Shown here piece after piece: positions 25,091 to 38,225 of a stretch of 64,000 nt of DNA. The notes under the pieces are model-generated. The model did no database searches, was not told the DNA's origin, and saw only the letters and a program-made list of their open reading frames with translations. Position 1 is the first letter of the stretch. Each line of letters starts with the position of its first letter. A program made the translations under genes and the position numbers. Source of the stretch: Epiperipatus broadwayi (taxonomy: Eukaryota; Onychophora; Udeonychophora; Euonychophora; Peripatidae); NCBI GenBank assembly GCA_028023455.1, contig JAQFVV010006474.1, positions 637,501 through 701,500 of the forward strand. Reading direction: 5' to 3'.

Positions 25091-27650
25091 TTGCAGAACA
25101 CAACAGACACATTAGCACAGCATGTCAGTCAAAGAATATCAATAAAAAGAAAACAGATGAATAACTGTGGTCCAATTGAGCTCAATAGGTCTATCAGGAT
25201 GATTACCAAGGCCACAATGACTGAAGCTATCCCTTCGGAGGCATATATCCTTTTTCATAAAATTAATATCTTGTCCAGACCTCCGGAGGAAGCATGGTTT
25301 GCTTTTATTCACATCTTGCAATCCCTGATAAGCTTTCACACTCATAGATTAAAAGGTTCAAGCTCATTGATGAGTGATCTGGAGAGTGTTAATAATGAAA
25401 TTAAAAAGTTCTCCACTAATCATTCTCCCATTCACAGCCTTATCACCCTCAAAGCCCAGTATAGGTCCAAATCAGTTGCACTGGCTGAATATGTCGCTGC
25501 AAAGAGGGCAAAATTTTATCTTGCTGCTCAGCACTGCTAGACCAGAGGATATCTAAGATGGGAACTGTGAGTTAAGAAAATAAAAGAAGTACCTTCAGTA
25601 CTAGAGCTCAATGGTACAAAAGTTTCTGGTCAACAGATGATATTACATATTGCTTCCTACTTTGAACAACTGCTTCGAAAGAGTTTACCAGTTGATCATC
25701 ATGATTGGGAGGGGTCAGGTGGCTGGCAGGAGCATGGCATCACTACAACTGACATTAAAGACAGGCTTTCTCACCTGCCAGTCAGTGTGCAGCCAGGCAT
25801 GCATGCCATTCCCAATTTCCTGCTGGCTCATCTGAGTAACTTTACTGTTCCAATCATAATGAATATGATCAACCACCTTGCAAAACAGCAATGAGTCATC
25901 CATGATCTTTACCCTGTTATGTTGGTCCCTTTTTTTAAAAAGAACAGGGATCTGACAGATATTAAGAGCATAAGACCAATCTCTATGTCACCAATTCTAA
26001 TTAAAATAATAGAAGGTGTCATTAAAGAGAAGATCCGAGGTAAATTTCTAGACAATATAGCACATTCACAGTATGCCTGAAAGGGTTCATCAGTGCTGAC
26101 AGCGATTGGTGAAGTCAAGATGCTGTTCAATTACATTCACATTAAGAGACTTTCCAAGCTGATTGCAGTCCAACTAGACATATCTCAAGTGTTTGATACT
26201 GTCAATATTAACATTTTATTAAACCAGCTAATAGACCTCAATATATCAACTGAGATTGTACAAATCCTGGACAATCTACTGTATAATCAGCAGATCTATA
26301 TTTCCCTGAATGGATCTTACACAGATAGTTTTAATCCAAACATTTCCATACCACAAGGTTCTCCTCTCAGCTTTTGTTTATAACATATATAAACCCTCTA
26401 TTGATAGATATTAATAATAGGATCCCAGGTGTCTTTGTGCCTCAACTTAAAAGATCCATTAGCTCAATAGCCTACATGGATGATGTTCTGGTCATCTTGC
26501 CTTCCAAAAAGTACTTAAATACATTATATCAAATAGTTAAAAACTTCACTAACACACTTCAAATTAATCCAGCCAAATCCTCTATGTGGAGAATTTGCTC
26601 TGGAATTTAAATTACATCTAACTTTCTAGCTGAGCCACAGAGATTCCTGGGATTCTCCATCCATAAATCACAACATGCAATGTCTAAGGAGATTTAGCAA
26701 TCGATTATACAATCTACTGGCCAGATTGTCAAAACCCTCTCCAAGGTATATCTTTCACTTCAAGGAAAGGTTTCCTTGCTTAATATGAAGGTAATGACAA
26801 GAATCTCCTATTATCTACCAATCATGACAGTTTATAAATCTTTTATTAAGGAGATTAATACATCGTGTGCAAGGCTTTTCTGGAATGGCTGATTGGCTTC
26901 CATTAGCATTGCTAAAATGCAATGGCATTGGAAGCTAAATGGGATGTCGTTCCACTCTATTCCAGCCATTAACTTTCAAGAAGCACATACGCTTGTATTC
27001 AACCTGATGCAGAAGTATGGGCACATGCAAATTGCTGACATAGTTCTACCTACAGACAGGCCTCCACCTGCAATGACTTGCTGGCTTGACATCCTGCTCT
27101 TTGATATTAATAAACATTATAACATATCGGATAATGCCTTCAAGTCCAAACTTACTCTGTGGGAAGCCAATCAGCTTATTAACCCACAAGTAAGCACTAT
27201 AAGGCTGAAGCTTGGGATTACCAATCAGAAGCTTATTATTCTGTTTAAATTCTGGGCTTTGGAACCAAAATTCTTAGACTATCTAGTCAAAATAAATCCC
27301 CAAGCTATGCCTACTAATTGGTTCCTGAAATACAGGAGACAGCTTGGTGCCATCAATCCGCTGTGTCTGAACTGCTGCCATCAGGATGAGACATTTGATC
27401 ACATCACTCTCTCTTGTAATGGTCTTGGCAAAATCAAAATGACCTTCTATCAGAACTGTAAAGTTGACTTTTATAAAATTATGTCTATCAGGGATTGCAT
27501 AGTTTCTAGCGACATTCCAACCATCAGAATGTCTACCTTCTTGACATACTCTGTATGGTTAACCAGGTGTAAGAAACTGTTCATTCTGCCACAGGCAGAT
27601 ATGGACTCTTTTTACAAACTTTAAAAAAACTTAAGGCCAGAGACAGTACT
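25091..27650 (+). pseudogene. L1/Tx1-like LINE ORF2: RT and C-terminal domain, frame-broken
   Basis: One frame from 25091 to 26383 (broken by stops near 25540, 25892 and 26081) and a second frame from 26374 to 27624 together give a long RT. In order: a pre-RT helical region; RPISMSP (about 25975), the RT motif 1 region; LDISQVFDTV with motif A aspartates at 26177 and 26195; PQGSPLS motif B (26351-26371); YMDD catalytic box (26473-26484); RFLGF after it; an alpha-helical C-terminal part; and CLNCCHQDETFDHITLSC (about 27370), a CX2CX8HX4C zinc knuckle as in L1-type ORF2. The catalytic residues survive, but stops and one frameshift kill it. No endonuclease domain is seen upstream. Confidence 0.82.
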
Positions 27651-28080
<430 letters not shown>

Positions 28081-28085
28081 AATGT

Positions 28086-29050
28086 GAACTGCCCTCTCGT
28101 GGTCATTATTTAAATCAAACATTAAAATTTACACTAGATAAGTTGATGATGTTTTTTGTTTGTGGTCCTCAAGACATTATCAATGTTCTCTTATATAAAC
28201 TGAGTAATTTAAATAATTTAAAATGGACTATTGAGAATGAAGAAAATGGAAAAATAAAATTTTTGGATTTACAAATATATAGAGATGCTACTGATTTAAA
28301 TTATAAATTAATTTTTAAACCTATTGGAGAAAGAGGATATATTCATATTAAATCACGTGTTCCAATGATACATAAAATGGCCAGTCTGAAATCGTTTTTG
28401 CATTGCAATGATAAATTATGTAAATATAAAAGTGATAAAAGTTTAAATATTGAACTCTTTGCTAATGAACTTTTAAAGGTTGGTTATGATAAAAACCAAA
28501 TTTTGCTTTCAGTAAATTCATTTAATAATAAGAAAAGTGTTTGCAATGTTACTTTAGATAATAAAAAATGGATATCTATGCCGTTTATAAATAACATGCA
28601 ATCTAAATTAATTAAGAATATATTTTTAAAAAAAGTATAACATTTCATTTTGTGCTTCTCCAAATGTTAATTGATTGATTAATAATTCTAAGAGTATAAT
28701 TCCTAAAATGCAAAGAAGTAATATAATTTATCAGATTTCGTGTGGTTGTAATAGAATATATATCAGTGAATCGAGATGTTCTGTGGAAAAAAGATTAAAA
28801 GAGCATCAGTTATTATATAATCAAATTAAAAAATAATGTAAATAGTTAATTCAATACAGCTTCAGTATTCTTTGACCATTAAAAGACTTGTAATTATAGG
28901 TTTACATTTAATATAAATGAAATAAAAATATTAATAGAAAAAAGGAATCATAAAAAGAGGAAAATTAAAGAGGCAATTTTAATAGATAAATATAAAGATA
29001 ATATTATTAATAGGCAAGTGGCAAATACGGCCATCCACAGCTTATGGAAA
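28086..29050 (+). pseudogene. Penelope-like element: RT end and GIY-YIG endonuclease, decayed
   Basis: The RT catalytic box is visible as VDDVFCLW (28142-28165), with TAA where the preceding Tyr codon should be. A one-base frame change leads into an open frame of 165 codons (28143-28640) with KIKFLDLQIYRD, YIHIKSRVPMIHKMASL and KKWISMPFI, the thumb and linker blocks of Penelope-like RTs. In another frame at 28717-28815, IIYQISCGCNRIYISES and KRLKEH follow: the GIY-YIG nuclease with the YIG glycine changed to Ser. Remains continue to about 29045. The element is 5'-truncated and lies directly behind the LINE tail. It is dead. Confidence 0.82.
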
Positions 29051-29127
29051 TTTACATAACATTAAAATTTGAAATTCAGTTAAAGCTGACATGGATTACT
29101 ATGTAATTGAAAGTGTTACTAAAGAAT

Positions 29128-29232
29128 TTAAAATATAATATTTTTATCATTAAATTTTATATATATATATATATATATATTTAAAATATAATATTTTTCA
29201 ATTAAATTTTATATATATATATATATATATAT
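29128..29232. repeat. duplicated TA-rich segment
   Basis: AAAATATAATATTTTT-ATTAAATTTT plus a TA tract appears twice in tandem (about 29128-29180 and 29181-29232). The second TA tract abuts the LTR-like copy 2 and is its probable target. Confidence 0.8.
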
Positions 29233-31757
29233 TGAAACAGTAAGATATGCTTTACCAATCTTAGTTTCACCTTGCCTTCTTGTTTCCTACCCTCATGCCT
29301 TATTTAAAACCCTAATTTCATTGTATTGTGTGTGTACTGGGTATATTTACCGAAATCCTGCCTAAATTTATATGTATAATGGGGTGCCCGGGATTTAATA
29401 ATAATTAAAATTGTTTTTAAACAGTTTTATTTTCAAACCGTCGAGTATATATTACGTATATATGCTTGTACAATAAAGTAGGTCACATATTCTCATCTAC
29501 ACACATACTGCGATAATATTAAAATTTATCAAAATATTTTATTTTAAAGTTGTTTTGAATCAATTTATTTGTGATGTTATTTCGTTATAATTATTTGCCT
29601 TTAAGAAATAATATCACTGAGAAATGTTTTCTGGAAATTAAATTCAGAAATAATGTTTGATAAATGTAAAGTGTTATAAAATGTTATTCAAAAACATGCC
29701 ATTTTCTTTAGGTCATTGAGGGTGGGGAAAGAACAATAGTAGCTAATTTTAATCATATTGGCGCTAGTAGATTTGATAAGATAAAACAGTGTTTACGAAC
29801 AGATTTTAATTACAAAATGCAGTCCGTGTTTTTCAAATGTGTAATAATTAAAGAATGGATTTTATCACCGCAGGGTTACATTGTAATCAAGGAGAGCATA
29901 TAAATAGGGCTGATTGATTGTAAATATATGGAGACAGAGAGTTATTAATTCACTGACCTGATTGTGACAGCAAAAGTTATTTTCTGAATTTTGACATTCA
30001 TATTTTCCGATTGCTTTTATTTGCATCATCGGACCGACCGATTTGCTTTGACAGTAAATCTAGTTTTCAAATCGTTTAACCTCAGAATGTTGGGGTAATG
30101 GGACCTTAGGTTGTCTTTCCTCGGAATCCTGTGCCTCGGCCGTCCGTCATTCAAAATCTGATGTCCTGTTACCATATCATGGAATCCAACTGAACCAGCC
30201 CAATGAAATGCTGCTCCTAAAATCTACTAACTGCTGCTGCGGAACCATGAATCAAAGAAACTCATAACTTTACTTAAGAACTTTGCTACAAGTTGGGAAA
30301 TGCCCATGGACAGAGTTTAAAAGAACAAGGTAATTAAAATCAACCTGAGATCTCGGAACACTTCAAGCTATAGCTAACAATTTTGTATATTCTATAAATG
30401 TATTTATTTAAATGTTTTTCTAATGCATGCTGAACTTATGCTTGGGTTGATTTTCTATATATATTTATAAATGTTTAATTTCAATGTGTTAATGATGAAA
30501 TATATAATTAATTTCTTTAGACTAATGCGAGTTACGTAGGGAAGTTAAATGATGCGTGGTTGCCATCTTAGTTTATAAACCGCAAACACGCATTTCCCCC
30601 CTTCCATCATTTCTATTTAAAAGTATCTCATATATATGTTTTAAAGTATATTTTGTGCATAAAATTTTGTTAAATGAATATTCTTAAGTTTTGTCGAGAG
30701 TCTGCTGGCCATCTAAATATGAAATTCGAGAGCGAGCTATTTCTGTTCCTTAATGAATTGCCCTTTGTTTTACTAATTCTTATGAAAATTAAGCTGTGTT
30801 GCTAGTAAATATGCATGGATGCTGGAATCCTCCTGTTGGAAAAGGTCATCATCATTCAAATCCGTTTCCCCCATATTTTACTCCGCGGTTCCCAATCCTG
30901 TGCTAAAATGGCACATGGGAATTATTTCGCGTATGTCCCCACATTTACAAAGCTCCTGGGTGCGGGCCAGGCTTGAGCTGTGAGTGGGCTAGAGATGTCC
31001 CTGATAAAAGGCAAAATGCCTATCCAATGCCAAGACCTTTTGCCATCCTTTAAAGTTGCATACTTATAAACTACACCCTCCTCGGCATATACTCGCTAGC
31101 ACCACCGTATATTTCCCTTGTTAATTATTAAAAGAATTCTATTCAAATGAATTTCAAATCCATTCAGTGTAGCTCGATCTTATAATCTATTCATGAGCGA
31201 CTCTCGATCTCCATTTAAATCTCCAGTTATAAATGTTTTAGAATATTTCAAACTCTATTAGACTTTACGTGACTCGCACATGCCTACCGTGTCACTATAT
31301 TTTAGACACATTATTTAAACAAACCCAAGAACGAGGTATCAGCCATCTTGTTTGTTTATTATGTAACTATCCAATTTATATCACTAAATTATTTTATTAA
31401 CAAATTATTAAAATCTTATTTATAAATTTATTTATTTTTCTCTATTTATTCGGGGTGCAATATAAATTACATAGTACATTAAACTTATCTTTGGCACATC
31501 TATAAGTTAGTGTTAAATGAACCTAGGGCTATTTTAGATTTAGAGTATTTTGTTTTCTCCCTGATCACCGGCACCGACATGAAATTATACTATTAGTAGC
31601 ATCATATGTGTTATCACGTAGAGGGCATTGTGGAGTTTGGACTTTGGATTCGAACTTGGGATTTCTGGGAGATAACTCTCCTAGTGTTGAGTTGTATGTC
31701 CCGGGTTTAAATTCTGCAGTGTGTTAGCGAGATAGACATGTTTTGACTGTTACAATA
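29233..31757 (+). mobile_element. long LTR-like non-coding element, copy 2
   Basis: The better bounded copy of the element at 15137-17960. It begins TGAAACAGTAAGATATGC straight after a TA tract and ends TTTTGACTGTTACA straight before another, so the ends form an approximate 9-base inverted repeat (TGaAACAGT/ACTGTTACA). Inside are a TATA box at 29899-29907 and the conserved blocks listed for copy 1. There is no frame of note. TG...CA ends and insertion in ATAT-type DNA are what Gypsy-like LTRs show; about 2.5 kb would be long for an LTR. The two copies differ at many positions and are not a young LTR pair. Confidence 0.62.
29898..29907 (+). promoter_or_regulatory. TATA-box-like site inside LTR-like copy 2
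   Basis: ATATAAATAGGG, conserved with copy 1 together with the following GCTGATT. Confidence 0.4.
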
Positions 31758-32440
31758 TATATATACACACACACAAAGAATATTAGGAATGTTGAACATT
31801 TGCATCTGTATATTTAAGCACTTTATCAATAAAAGATGAGAGTTTAGGTTGGTGTATGTAAATTTCTAAATCATTGTGCTTATTTTTCAAAATTAATAAC
31901 ATGTAATGTTATTATAGTATTTATGAGACAAATGTATTTAATATTTTGTTTTGTTTTATTTTGCAAATAAGAAGACAATTGATTTGGAGGACAGGTAAGG
32001 GTAACACTAAATGGTTATTCCTTGTGAAAAATATGGTATTTTATGCCTGTTATACTAATTTATTGATAGTACATTTTATTGTTAATGTGAGTCTATGATG
32101 TATTGATTTTTTTAAAGATATGTAATTATCTTTTTACATATAATGAATAATTTTATTGTAAAAAAAAATCTACAGACAGACTGGGAGAATTGATTTCTGA
32201 ATGCAGATTACTAATTGGATCCACATGTGATAGACAGGAAAATCATCTTTAGATATAAACATTAGCTGTGATTAACCAAAAAGCATTAGCTAATTAAGAT
32301 TACCACTTGCTATCTTGAAGAATAATATGGTTCTTCAAAAATATGTGACTGTTTCAGGTACAAATAATCTTTTCTGTTTTATCTATGTACTTTTTATAAT
32401 TAATTACATATCTAGCAATTTTGACATAAATGTTCTCATT
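31758..32440. other. AT-rich stretch without recognisable gene
   Basis: A CA/TA run at 31760-31776, then unremarkable sequence. Confidence 0.5.
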
Positions 32441-33720
32441 TTAAATGCACAGGCCTTCATTGCTAAATGGAAATGAGGGGAAATTGACATATTAGATTGG
32501 AAATCCTTATTTATAAACTTTGCAAATAATGCTATATTTCAAAACTCAGTGCCTTTAAACTGGATTTGGATAGAAGTTTCAATTAACCACAAAATGAATG
32601 TTTATGCAGCTCTATTTAGAAATCTTCTTTCCTATCATGTAAGACCAGTAAATCTAAAAAAATGGCTTAAAATAGTCTATCTTATACTCTGCTTAGATCA
32701 CTGTGTCTTGTCATTCACTGATAAAATTTTTAGAAAAGTGATAAAATTATTAAAAGTAATGATGATAATAATGAAAATATTATAATTTGTTTTAAAAATA
32801 GCTACAGGGAATATAGAGAGTTGAACTCTTTAAGACTTGAATGGAGGAGAGTACATTGAGCTACAGATTAATCAAAAGGTTAAACTGATACAGCAGCTCT
32901 AGAGAATAGAAAAATAGCAACATATTTGTGTGGAAATATAGAAAATTAATTAAAAGAAGGATGGGAGTGTTGGATTTGCTTTAAGCTTTAATTTGGTAAA
33001 ATTCATATTTTGGATTTCTTAAGTGTGTCAATTGAAAACTGATGGTATTAAAGCATGGATTGCACTATATCATCTATGCCAATTTCACTATTAATTGTAT
33101 CCAATATTATATTCAGATAAAACAGAAAAAATAAAGGTTTCATTTTTGTGTAACATTAACAAAACAAATTTCTTTACTGGAGACTTTAATACACATCTTG
33201 ACAGAAGTACTAATCTTTGGCCAATGTTACAATATTATAAATAATATTAATAAGCTCTATAAACTCAAAAGGTTTGCTAATATTAAAATTTGTGACAACA
33301 CACAGATATTGATCTTGAAAACATCAACATTCAAAATAATGGCATCTAATGGATTTTTTAAAAAAGTTAGGAGACAAAATCTAAAAGAATTTCCCATTTA
33401 TTGGCAGATCTTAGACCAGAGTGCTCTCTGATTAAAATGATAATTACCTTAAAAAGTTCACTTTCAAACATATTAATACAAAATTTGATATTTATACTTT
33501 AAAAATATCTACTACTCATGTTAAAATTCAACATTTAATAAACACTAGAATTAACAACTTGTGCAATTTTGATTGTCATGTTGCCATGGCAGGAAACTTT
33601 TTGTGTAGGGAGGCAGGCCATATTGTTGATTCAAATAAATCTATTTTTGAGTTTACTAAAAAAAATTCTGACTGTTTTTTGGCAGTGATTTCATTAATAA
33701 AACAACACATGACATTTTTT
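32440..33720 (+). pseudogene. weak LINE endonuclease remnant
   Basis: The clearest piece is FLCNINKTNFFTGDFNTHLD (about 33140-33205), which matches the GDFN-x-H catalytic block of LINE endonucleases. Frames before it (32549-32785, with NVYAALFRNL where YRPP-type sequence is expected) and after it (33198-33431, with ILDQSAL) are of suitable composition. Heavily frame-broken; borders and clade cannot be set. Confidence 0.4.
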
Positions 33721-34350
33721 GCTTAGCAGAATAATAAAGAGAGTGTGAGTTATTAAAGCAACACAAAGGTTTGAAGACAAATGTTCAAGACACAATGATT
33801 GGGGGATTAAAAATACATAACTTATTTAATTGATCATACTCACTTTATATTCTTTAAAGCAGTGAAATTACTATGTGGACTCAAATAACATTATAATCTT
33901 ATTAATAAATGACACAGTTTCTATAAGATATGGATGATGCTTCAAACAAATGGATAATTATGATACCACATTCATATGACGGCTTTTAATAATGTATTAT
34001 GCCTAATCACACATTTAGATTTGGATAAAAATATTAATCTTATTGAAGTTAATTAATGTCAAAATGGAAAGTCTTTTGGCCATAATGAGAAATCTGGAAG
34101 ATTTAAAATGTGAAAATAATGTACAACTTTTAAGTGGTGGAATTTTTTTATGAATATATAGATCCCAAAAATGTGTTGCCTGATTGTAAGAATACATTTA
34201 CTTTCAAAGGTAACCTTTATTAATAAAAGTTACAAAATTTTTTGGGTACACTTACCCACTGGGGATTAAATAGTGTTCAATGTAACAAGGTGAAATGTAC
34301 ATATGTTCAAAAACAATTACATCCATAAAAATTGTTGTAATGTGATTAAT
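33721..34350. other. AT-rich stretch without recognisable gene
   Basis: Nothing recognised; may be further LINE decay. Confidence 0.45.
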
Positions 34351-34354
34351 GTAT

Positions 34355-34700
34355 ATCTGTAGGTGGATCCACAAGGCCCAGCTGTTGGGAAGTTAACCAT
34401 CACCCAATGATCCCACCCTTGGGGCCCTGAAGCGAAGACCCAAATGCTTCAATTGACTAGGTGGCAAAGTCCAGCATTGCACCAACCACCACAACAGGCA
34501 GCGAGGTCCAAGACCCAAGTTCACCAAGAAATAAACTCTTGACCTACAGCTGAGCCATGTCAAGACCATTCCAGATACCTCTGCCTCCCAATTAGCAGTC
34601 CAAATGGGCATTAGACCACAATCGGTCTACCTGCCCAAAATTGGAAAGCCAACTTAGGAAAAACTAAGAAGTAATAAGTATTGAGCCAGATCAACACTGC
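34355..34700. other. GC-rich island of unknown origin
   Basis: About 330 bases far richer in G and C than everything around them (GATCCCACCCTTGGGGCCC and similar), with fairly sharp edges. The minus strand is open for 72 codons, but its Trp/Leu-rich translation matches no domain I know. It has no A/B boxes at tRNA spacing and no second copy in the window. Confidence 0.5.
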
Positions 34701-36760
34701 CCAAAACCATTTATTGTTCTAATTTAGACACAAATGAAGACTTAAATAATTATCAATAAAAATCATTTGTTATCTACTGTGGACAAAGAGCTTTCAACAA
34801 TATTATTAGATACATTGTTCCACTCTCAAATGAATGATTAAAGAGTCAGTATCTTTAAAATTTATGCCAAATATGAAAAATATGTCAAAGTTGCTTTATT
34901 AATTTGTTCATGGCACTTGATTTACCAAAGAAATAGGTATATTACAATGTTTCAACCTAACTTGTTTTACAATGAAGCTTATTTACATTATACATCAAAG
35001 AATAAAAAAAAGCATTGTTAATATAAAATCTGAGTTGTAGAAAATAAACATTATTACAATTTTATTTACAAGTATCAATCTTTCTGCACCCAAAACTTTG
35101 AAGCCAACTACTTCAGATGATTATATTAATGATTCATATGAATTATTTATTAAGCTAAAGATTATTGTATCTTTTCTAATCCAAATATAAATTTTAAACC
35201 TCATTAAGAATGTATCCATCTAAATTTTTTTTATGAATTAATTCCTCTTCACCTCTTTTTCCATAAGTAATACCATTTTTAAATATAATTAAAATGTTCA
35301 CTATGTTATACATTCTTGGAACATATGAATAATGATAAATGGACTCCAAAAGCATATTTCACTGATCCATCTTTGTCAGTGAGTTCAGATTACAATCTCT
35401 TATGCATGTTTTCATCATTTATTTAGTATTTATCAGTACCAATTTATTAGAAGTTGATTTACAAGTTTTAAATGTTCTGACATTCATAACTTTGACATCA
35501 TTCATATCATGTAAATATATTAATCATTGTTCCTACTTGTTTATTAGGCTAGAGGTTATCACTAGGTCAGAATATGAACTTTAGAGATAGAAATATATTT
35601 TTCTTAATTAAACAAAAATATATAATTAACTTTGACACTTGTAAATCAAATTCCAATAATATATTACAGATAAATACTGAACGAAGTCATGTGTAAGATA
35701 ATGTTATTTGGGAAAACTAAGAAATGCTAGTTTAGCATAAAATGCATCTTGGGAAGCATTTATCTTTTTCAAATGTCTTTACTCATATTTTCAAGGATTC
35801 GTGATGAAGCAAAAGTTTTAAATATATCTAAATATATATATCCATAAAATGCGAGATGAAGTTGAGTTATCCCATGTGTTTGTACGTAATTAAAAAACAT
35901 ACATTAATCTTTAATTGAGGTTTGAAGTTTATATCTAGGCTTGGGATAATCTATAGTTTAATGAATAATTAGTAATAATCATTTACGCATTTATTTGAGA
36001 TGGATGGTGTTGAAGTTGTGAGTGTAGAAAGATTGACACTTTTTAAATAAATTGTAATAACTTAATATTAATAAATGCTATGTGTAAAAGACTGTGATCT
36101 GAGCTAACTAAAAAGTGCTGATTCTGCATAAATTGCATCTTGCAGTTATTTGTGCTACTAAAAAGTGTTTGTTTATATGTTTTAAGAATGTTCGATGTAG
36201 TGAAAATAATAAATATATCTAAAATAAAAACTAGTATTAAACCAAAAGATGAAATAACTTTTTCATGTTTATGTCAGTGATCTTTATTATTTATAATCAG
36301 CTTTAAGCAGGTAATAAGACCTGATATAAGTATTGGGATTTTTCTTAAAAGCATTAACAAGAATCTCCTCTTCTTAGTTTTTGAAATTCAGAAGCTTACA
36401 GAATGACTGTAAAGATTTGAATGCAACCTATAAATATTTTGGTTTAGTAATTAATGTTCATAAACTCTTCTATCTGCCATTGATCAAAGAAAAATAATCA
36501 ATTTTTGCTTGGATAATTACTGAGAATATACATCAATTACAATTTTTAACAAATCTTTGTAAGTAGGAAACATACTTGAATGTTAAGGTGTAACACCGCC
36601 TCATCACAGTAACATAAGAACTACAAACAAGATTATTTGAACATGGAAGTGCTATTCTGACTACTTTATTGATTGAAATGATGTCTGGACATATTTATGA
36701 TATAAAAGTAATAAAAATGTGGGTATTCCATGAAAATCTAAAAATATAATGTCAAGATCA
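34701..36760. repeat. AT-rich stretch with pieces of a dispersed repeat
   Basis: Segments such as GCATAAAATGCATCTTGGGAAGCATTTAT (35733-35762), TGCATAAATTGCATCTTGCAG (36125-36145) and TTAGGCTAGAGGTTATCACTAGGTCAGA (35543-35570) recur in similar form at 38200-38900, 39850-39930, 55590-55880 and 55980-56030. This suggests a decayed dispersed family without coding capacity. Unit borders could not be fixed. Confidence 0.35.
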
Positions 36761-36761
36761 T

Positions 36762-37313
36762 AACGCCTTAAACCACTAGACATCATGTGATCACCATTTT
36801 TATGCTTACACAAGCTGTTTACACATGCTAAACTTTCCATTTACACAGATGCTAAACTTTCCATACAGTAGCCCCACTTAGGGCAACCAGAGTAATTATT
36901 GGATGCAAGAAGGTTTTTGTATAAAATTCCTATCTAATGCCTACTCATCCAATATCCTTAGACTAGTTTCTAGTTTGTAGATTTCATCAGTGAGAATCCT
37001 TGAATCTGGGAGCACTCCATCTAGATCTTAAGATCTAATGCAACTCTCCAGCAGCCACCTTTTACCTTATTAGCTAACTCTAAAATAAAAACACAATAAT
37101 ATTTTCCAATTCAAGCGCATTAGCTTATACAGTCCTATAGATCTGAACTCATTTCAGCATCCATACTTTTTTTGGTATTTTTTGGTTTTTTAATAACCAC
37201 AGTCACTGTAATCCTATTGGGCAGGATTAGTATTAAACCACTAAATATCACATGATCATCATTATTTATGCTTACACAAGCTGTTTACACTGAGGCTAAA
37301 CTTTCCATATAGT
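36762..37313 (-). mobile_element. retrozyme-like repeat, 1.2 tandem units on the minus strand
   Basis: Carries the same unit as 17977-18365 on the opposite strand. The motif AAACCACTA-GATCA, GCTTACACAAGCTGTTTACAC and CTAAACTTTCCATA occurs at 36770 and again at 37235, giving a tandem period of about 465 bases. A hammerhead core lies on the minus strand: CTGATGA at 36984-36990, GAAAC at 36966-36970 and GTC at 36961-36963. Stem I is mispaired, so this copy looks inactive. It joins head to head with the plus-strand array. Confidence 0.6.
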
Positions 37314-37867
37314 TAGCTAGTAAGATAAAAGGTGGCTGCTGGAGAATTGCATTGGATTTTAAGATCTAGGTGCAGTGCTCTCAGATCCAAGGCTCCTCAC
37401 TGATGAAAGTCACAAGATAAAAACTAGTCTGTGAATATTGGATAAGTAGGCACTAGATAGTGATTTTATGCAAAACCCTTCTTGCAGTCATTGATTAATC
37501 TGTCTTGCGTTGAGTGGAGCTACTATATGGAAAGTCTAGTCTTTGTGCAAACAGCTTGTGTAAGCATGATGAATGGTGATCATGAGATGTTTAGTGGTTT
37601 GATACCATTCCTGCCCAATAGGATTATGGTGATCATGGTTATTAAATAATAGAAGACACCAAAAAGTATGGATGCTGAAATGAATTCAGATCTATATGGC
37701 TATACAAACTAATGAGCTTGAATTGAAACCATTGTGTTTTCATTTAAAATTCAAAGCTTTGTAGTTAGCTACTAAGGTAAACAGTGCTTTTTGAAGGGTT
37801 GCACTAGATCCTAAGATCTAGGTGCAGTGCTCTCAGATCCAAGGCTCCTCACTGATGAAAGCCACAG
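37314..37867 (+). mobile_element. retrozyme-like repeat, 1.2 tandem units on the plus strand
   Basis: AAGATCTAGGTGCAGTGCTCTCAGATCCAAGGCTCCTCACTGATGA appears at 37361 and at 37813, a 452-base tandem period. The first core has CTGATGA (37400-37406) but AAAAC for GAAAC before TAGTC (37425-37429), which would abolish cleavage. The second core is cut off after 37866. Non-coding. The tandem arrangement is what rolling-circle-derived multimers would leave. Confidence 0.62.
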
Positions 37868-38225
37868 TTTAACTTCTGTGTATCATAAAATCTTGCTGGG
37901 ACGTGATATTATAGAATTTCATACTGTAAATGTGCACATATTTGTTGTATTGAGAGTGGAAAATAGATCTCATCTATATTATAAAAGATTATTTTAAAGA
38001 CATTATAAAAAAAGTCAGTATTAAATGTTTTTTTGAAAAGATATTCAGGATAAAATCCAATGAAAATTCAAGATTTTCAAAAGTGATGGTAGTTGTAAAA
38101 TAGATTAAAAGGTAGCAAGATAAGTCATCAAGCAAACAAACTAAAAAGTCAATTTATAATATTAAAGGGTTCATTTGTTTGTATGGTTATAGTCAAATAC
38201 ATCTTTAATATTAATGAATAATGTT
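37868..38225. other. stretch without recognisable gene
   Basis: AT-rich; nothing seen. Confidence 0.45.

Noticed and set aside
34393-34611. 72-codon minus-strand frame in the GC-rich island
   Set aside because: Lack of stops follows from the base composition; the translation matches no domain.
34360-34690. SINE head in the GC-rich island (TGGCTCAGCTG on the minus strand)
   Set aside because: The A-box-like match has no B box at tRNA spacing.
36762-37867. CRISPR-like or satellite array
   Set aside because: Units are over 450 bases, only partly repeated and inverted at the centre; the genome is eukaryotic.
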